DNA of 64,000 bases, from positions 1-64,000 of the forward strand of contig JAUSDC010000202.1 of assembly GCA_030650845.1 (NCBI GenBank). Direction: 5' to 3'. Source of the stretch: Candidatus Methanoperedens sp. Lineage in GTDB: Archaea; Halobacteriota; Methanosarcinia; Methanosarcinales; Methanoperedenaceae. Shown here one piece after another: positions 63,698-64,000 of the stretch. Position 1 is the stretch's first letter; every line of letters starts with the position of its first letter. The notes below the pieces were generated by a model. It was not told the DNA's origin, searched no databases, and was given only the letters and a program-made list of their open reading frames with translations. The position numbers and the translations under genes are program-made.

Positions 63698-63877
63698 ATG
63701 AAGAACGTAGAAATGTCAGTTGATGGGAACATTTTGACGATCAAGGTGGATTTGACTAAAGATTTTGGACCTTCCACATCCGGGAAAACTATTATCATCG
63801 CATCAAGCGAAGGCAATCAGTCTGTTCCAGGGAAAGAAGCTGTCAAGATCGGGCTGAATGTGTATAAAAAGAAATGA
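63698..63877 (+). CDS. 59-residue small protein, conserved-looking, unknown function
   Basis: An ATG at 63698 follows GAAGGAGATAT, one of the best ribosome binding sites in the window. The frame reads MKNVEMSVDGNILTIKVDLT, then KDFGPSTSGKTIIIASSEGN, and ends LNVYKKK. It is beta-strand rich with a central GPSTSGKTIII that superficially resembles a P-loop but is probably a beta turn. I recall similar short proteins in methanogens and some bacteria but know no function. A TATA-like TTATATAAAGA at about 63634 precedes it. Confidence 0.75.
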   Translation: MKNVEMSVDGNILTIKVDLTKDFGPSTSGKTIIIASSEGNQSVPGKEAVKIGLNVYKKK

Positions 63878-63895
63878 AATCAAAAAATCATGAAA

Positions 63896-63960
63896 TAGAA
63901 CACGGATGGCGCGGATGACACGGATGCGCACAGATCCGTGAAAATCCGTGGGGAAAACGA
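63896..63960. repeat. CGGAT/ATCCG short-period repeat with hairpin
   Basis: GAACACGGATGGCGCGGATGACACGGATGCG pairs imperfectly with the following CAGATCCGTGAAAATCCGTGGGG. The words are the same as in the element at 5385-5467, in the same orientation relative to the opening GAACACGGATG. It lies downstream of the 59-codon gene and reaches close to the end of the window. Confidence 0.65.
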
Positions 63961-64000
63961 CGTGTCGCATATTATTAAATGTGTTAAATTGCCCAATTAA

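Noticed and set aside
63774-63800. P-loop-like GPSTSGKT in the 59-residue protein
   Set aside because: The protein is too short for a nucleotide-binding domain and the surrounding pattern is all beta strand.
63559-63816. An 85-codon minus-strand frame upstream of recQ
   Set aside because: It is antisense to the 59-codon gene, which has a much better ribosome binding site and protein-like sequence.

Overview
The window is archaeal, most likely from the Methanosarcinales and possibly an ANME-2d (Methanoperedens)-like organism. The archaeal evidence is fibrillarin, EF-1alpha/EF-2/S10, Pelota, the AglB oligosaccharyltransferase, and an S-layer protein with a PGF-CTERM tail. Bacterial-type RecQ, RadC and RelBE genes are mixed in, as is common in that order. 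The lineage is inferred from gene content only. There is one tRNA gene (tRNA-Phe GAA). I saw no CRISPR array, no intact insertion sequence and no rRNA.

Layout. 1-3160: end of an S-layer protein, fibrillarin, an isopropylmalate dehydrogenase, a degenerate acylphosphatase with a frameshifted small partner, and tRNA-Phe. 3321-10740: a MoxR ATPase / DUF58 / double von Willebrand factor A (vWA) membrane operon, interrupted by a block of short dispersed repeats. 10915-12332: an AbiEi/AbiEii-like two-gene system behind a palindromic operator candidate. 12376-19465: translation factors (fusA, tuf, rpsJ), a PurM/HypE-like protein, hisH, hemD and a small unknown.

19580-51713 is a 32 kb surface-glycan locus in three parts. 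The first (19580-31754, plus strand, normal base composition) makes nucleotide sugars. It has a GDP-mannose branch, a UXS-type decarboxylase, a set of unusual oxidoreductases, and a complete GDP-heptose route (GmhA, HddA, GmhB, HddC) followed by a transaldolase that could make its sedoheptulose-7-phosphate precursor. The second (31819-46772, minus strand, strikingly AT-rich) holds glycosyltransferases, FkbM-type and other methyltransferases, a GtrA/GtrB/GT-C module, a radical SAM protein, a RelBE pair and decayed duplicates. The third (46901-51713, plus strand) ends with AglB, which would transfer the finished glycan to S-layer proteins; relatives of these lie at 1-433 and 58455.

51714-64000: an fdhD fragment next to a 5'-truncated acylphosphatase, fdhD, radC, yjbQ, tmk, a gluconeogenic FBPase/aldolase pair, an FKBP prolyl isomerase whose frame needs a shift, Pelota, an AlbA/Schlafen-type regulator, RecQ and a 59-codon gene.

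The most notable reading-level observation is that three genes (two glycosyltransferases and fructose-1,6-bisphosphatase) have no ATG/GTG/TTG at their natural N-terminus. Each instead has GGTGA four to six bases before an in-frame ATT, which suggests AUU initiation. The GDP-heptose pathway with its transaldolase, and the neighbouring nucleotide-sugar dehydrogenase that lacks its catalytic cysteine, are the best candidates for new biochemistry.
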